A stretch of 7,093 nt of DNA from Deltaproteobacteria bacterium (GTDB taxonomy: Bacteria > SAR324 > JACQKK01). Position numbers and translations under genes: made by a program. The stretch spans positions 1-7,093 of the forward strand of contig JAOUPZ010000161.1 of assembly GCA_029879595.1 (NCBI GenBank). The letters run 5' to 3'. Within the stretch, counting starts at the first letter, position 1. Each line of letters begins with the position of its first letter. The notes under the pieces were generated by a model. That model worked only from the letters and a program-made list of their open reading frames with translations. It was not told the DNA's origin and made no database searches. Of the stretch, positions 5,965-7,093 are shown piece by piece.

Positions 5965-7093
5965 ATGATCAGACCGTTCAACTACATTTACCGCAAGCTT
6001 TTGCAGCATCAGGCCCAGGGCTACGACCTGATCCTTTTGGGAGCGGCCCTGCTGCTGGCGCTGCTGGGGATATTGATGATCTACTCGGCCAGCATTCCCC
6101 TGTCTGACCGGATGTTCGGCAACGGATTCGTCTTCCTGCGCAACCACCTGGTGCATATGACGATCGGGCTGGCGGGCATGGCGCTGGCCATGCGGGTCCC
6201 CTACCAGCGCTGGGAGGCCTGGATGCCGTTCCTGCTGGGGCTGTGCTTCTTTCTGCTGATCGTTGTGCTGATACCCGGTCTGGGACACCAGGTGGGCGGA
6301 GCCCGGCGCTGGCTGCGGGCCGGGCCCTTCAATATCCAGCCCAGTGAACTGGTCAAGCTGACCCTGATCTTCTACGTGGCCTCCTACCTTACGCGAAAGC
6401 CCGACCAGGTCACCCAGTTTCTGCGGGGCCTTGTTCCCAACCTCACCGTGATGGGCATTTTCCTGGCCCTGGTGGTGATGCAGCCGGACTTCGGAACCAT
6501 GGTGCTGATCGCCCTGACCCTGCTCACCATGATATTCGTCGGCGGAGCCCGGCCCGCGCACCTTTTTGTGAGCATCCTCGGTTTTTCGGTGATCGGGGCC
6601 TGGCTGGTGGCCAGCCGCAGCTACCGCATGAAGCGTATTCTGGCCTTTCTCGACCCCTGGCAGGACCGGCTGGATTCCGGCTTCCAGATCATCCAGTCCT
6701 ATCTGGCCTTCGGCAGCGGAGGCTGGCTTGGGCTGGGACTGGGCGACAGCCGGCAGAAAATGTTCTTTCTCCCCGATGCCCACACGGACTTCATATTCTC
6801 CATTCTGGGCGAGGAGATGGGTCTGCTGGGAGTCCTGGGGACCATGCTTCTCTTTTCACTGTTTCTGTACAGGGGATTCAGGGCTGCGATAAACTGCCCG
6901 GACGACTTCGGGCGTTATCTGGCCTTCGGGATATCCACGCTGTTTACTCTGCAGATCATGATCAACATGTCGGTGGTCATGGGTCTGATCCCCACCAAAG
7001 GGCTGCCCCTGCCATTTATCAGCTATGGCGGAAGCTCGCTGGTGGTAAGCCTGTTCATGACGGGGATTCTCCTGAACGTGGGCCGGAACCCCC
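5965..7093 (+). CDS. ftsW: Septal peptidoglycan glycosyltransferase FtsW (3' partial)
   Basis: FtsW is the SEDS-family polymerase that makes septal glycan strands from lipid II, working with a class B penicillin-binding protein in the divisome. The frame is open from the ATG at 5965 to the window end: 376 codons plus one base, near the usual full length, so only a short C-terminal end should be missing. Family motifs appear in order: GGARRWLRAG with FNIQPSELVKL (111-132), QPDFGT (173-178), LPDAHTDFIFSILGEEMGLLG (270-290) and IPTKGLPLPFISYGGSS (342-358). Asp275 in AHTDF aligns with the catalytic aspartate of SEDS polymerases. PTKGLPLPFISYGGSS favours FtsW over RodA, whose equivalent is usually PVVGVPLPxxSYGG(T/S)S. 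About ten membrane helices are expected. An in-frame TGA at 5947-5949 leaves the ATG at 5965 as the only nearby start. AAGGG at 5958-5962 overlaps the murF stop and is close-spaced, so coupling to murF translation is likely. Confidence 0.95.
   Translation, partial: MIRPFNYIYRKLLQHQAQGYDLILLGAALLLALLGILMIYSASIPLSDRMFGNGFVFLRNHLVHMTIGLAGMALAMRVPYQRWEAWMPFLLGLCFFLLIVVLIPGLGHQVGGARRWLRAGPFNIQPSELVKLTLIFYVASYLTRKPDQVTQFLRGLVPNLTVMGIFLALVVMQPDFGTMVLIALTLLTMIFVGGARPAHLFVSILGFSVIGAWLVASRSYRMKRILAFLDPWQDRLDSGFQIIQSYLAFGSGGWLGLGLGDSRQKMFFLPDAHTDFIFSILGEEMGLLGVLGTMLLFSLFLYRGFRAAINCPDDFGRYLAFGISTLFTLQIMINMSVVMGLIPTKGLPLPFISYGGSSLVVSLFMTGILLNVGRNP

Noticed and set aside
5956..6783. Open frame of 275 codons on the - strand
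   Set aside because: It is antisense to ftsW, which carries full family motifs. The product is Gln/His/Gly-rich without a domain.

Overview
The window holds seven genes, all on the + strand and tightly packed, in GC-rich DNA (roughly 60% by eye). It looks like a chromosomal segment of a Gram-negative bacterium: an ExbB/TolQ-type channel with ExbD-like partners sits directly upstream of two peptidoglycan genes. Several details, such as the FtsW sequence and the FPFLSVL-type ExbD relative, would fit a deltaproteobacterium (Desulfobacterota) or a similar lineage. The taxon is inference and is not settled by the sequence. No RNA genes, insertion sequences, CRISPR arrays or integration signs were found.

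Region 1 (2-2376) is a three-gene energised-membrane module. It starts with a MotA/TolQ/ExbB proton-channel subunit, cut by the left edge of the window. Two small single-pass membrane proteins follow, both resembling ExbD/TolR/MotB in layout. The first has a helix of the FPFLSVL type without any acidic residue. The second has the LVD motif expected of a proton-carrying aspartate. The natural reading is a stator-like complex of channel subunits around an asymmetric pair of B-type subunits.

Region 2 (2377-2526) is the only real intergenic gap. It is clearly AT-richer than its surroundings and holds a possible weak promoter and an inverted repeat. Region 3 (2527-4535) encodes a single-pass TPR protein and a PrsW-family intramembrane metalloprotease that overlap by 4 bases (ATGA).

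Region 4 (4532-7093) holds murF, which overlaps the protease gene by 4 bases, and ftsW, which starts 5 bases after murF and runs off the right edge. These are cytoplasmic precursor ligation and septal glycan polymerisation. The mraY and murD genes that usually lie between murF and ftsW are absent. The unbroken overlaps from the TPR gene to ftsW suggest one transcript, which ties the protease and TPR protein, and perhaps the channel module, to cell-envelope growth or division.
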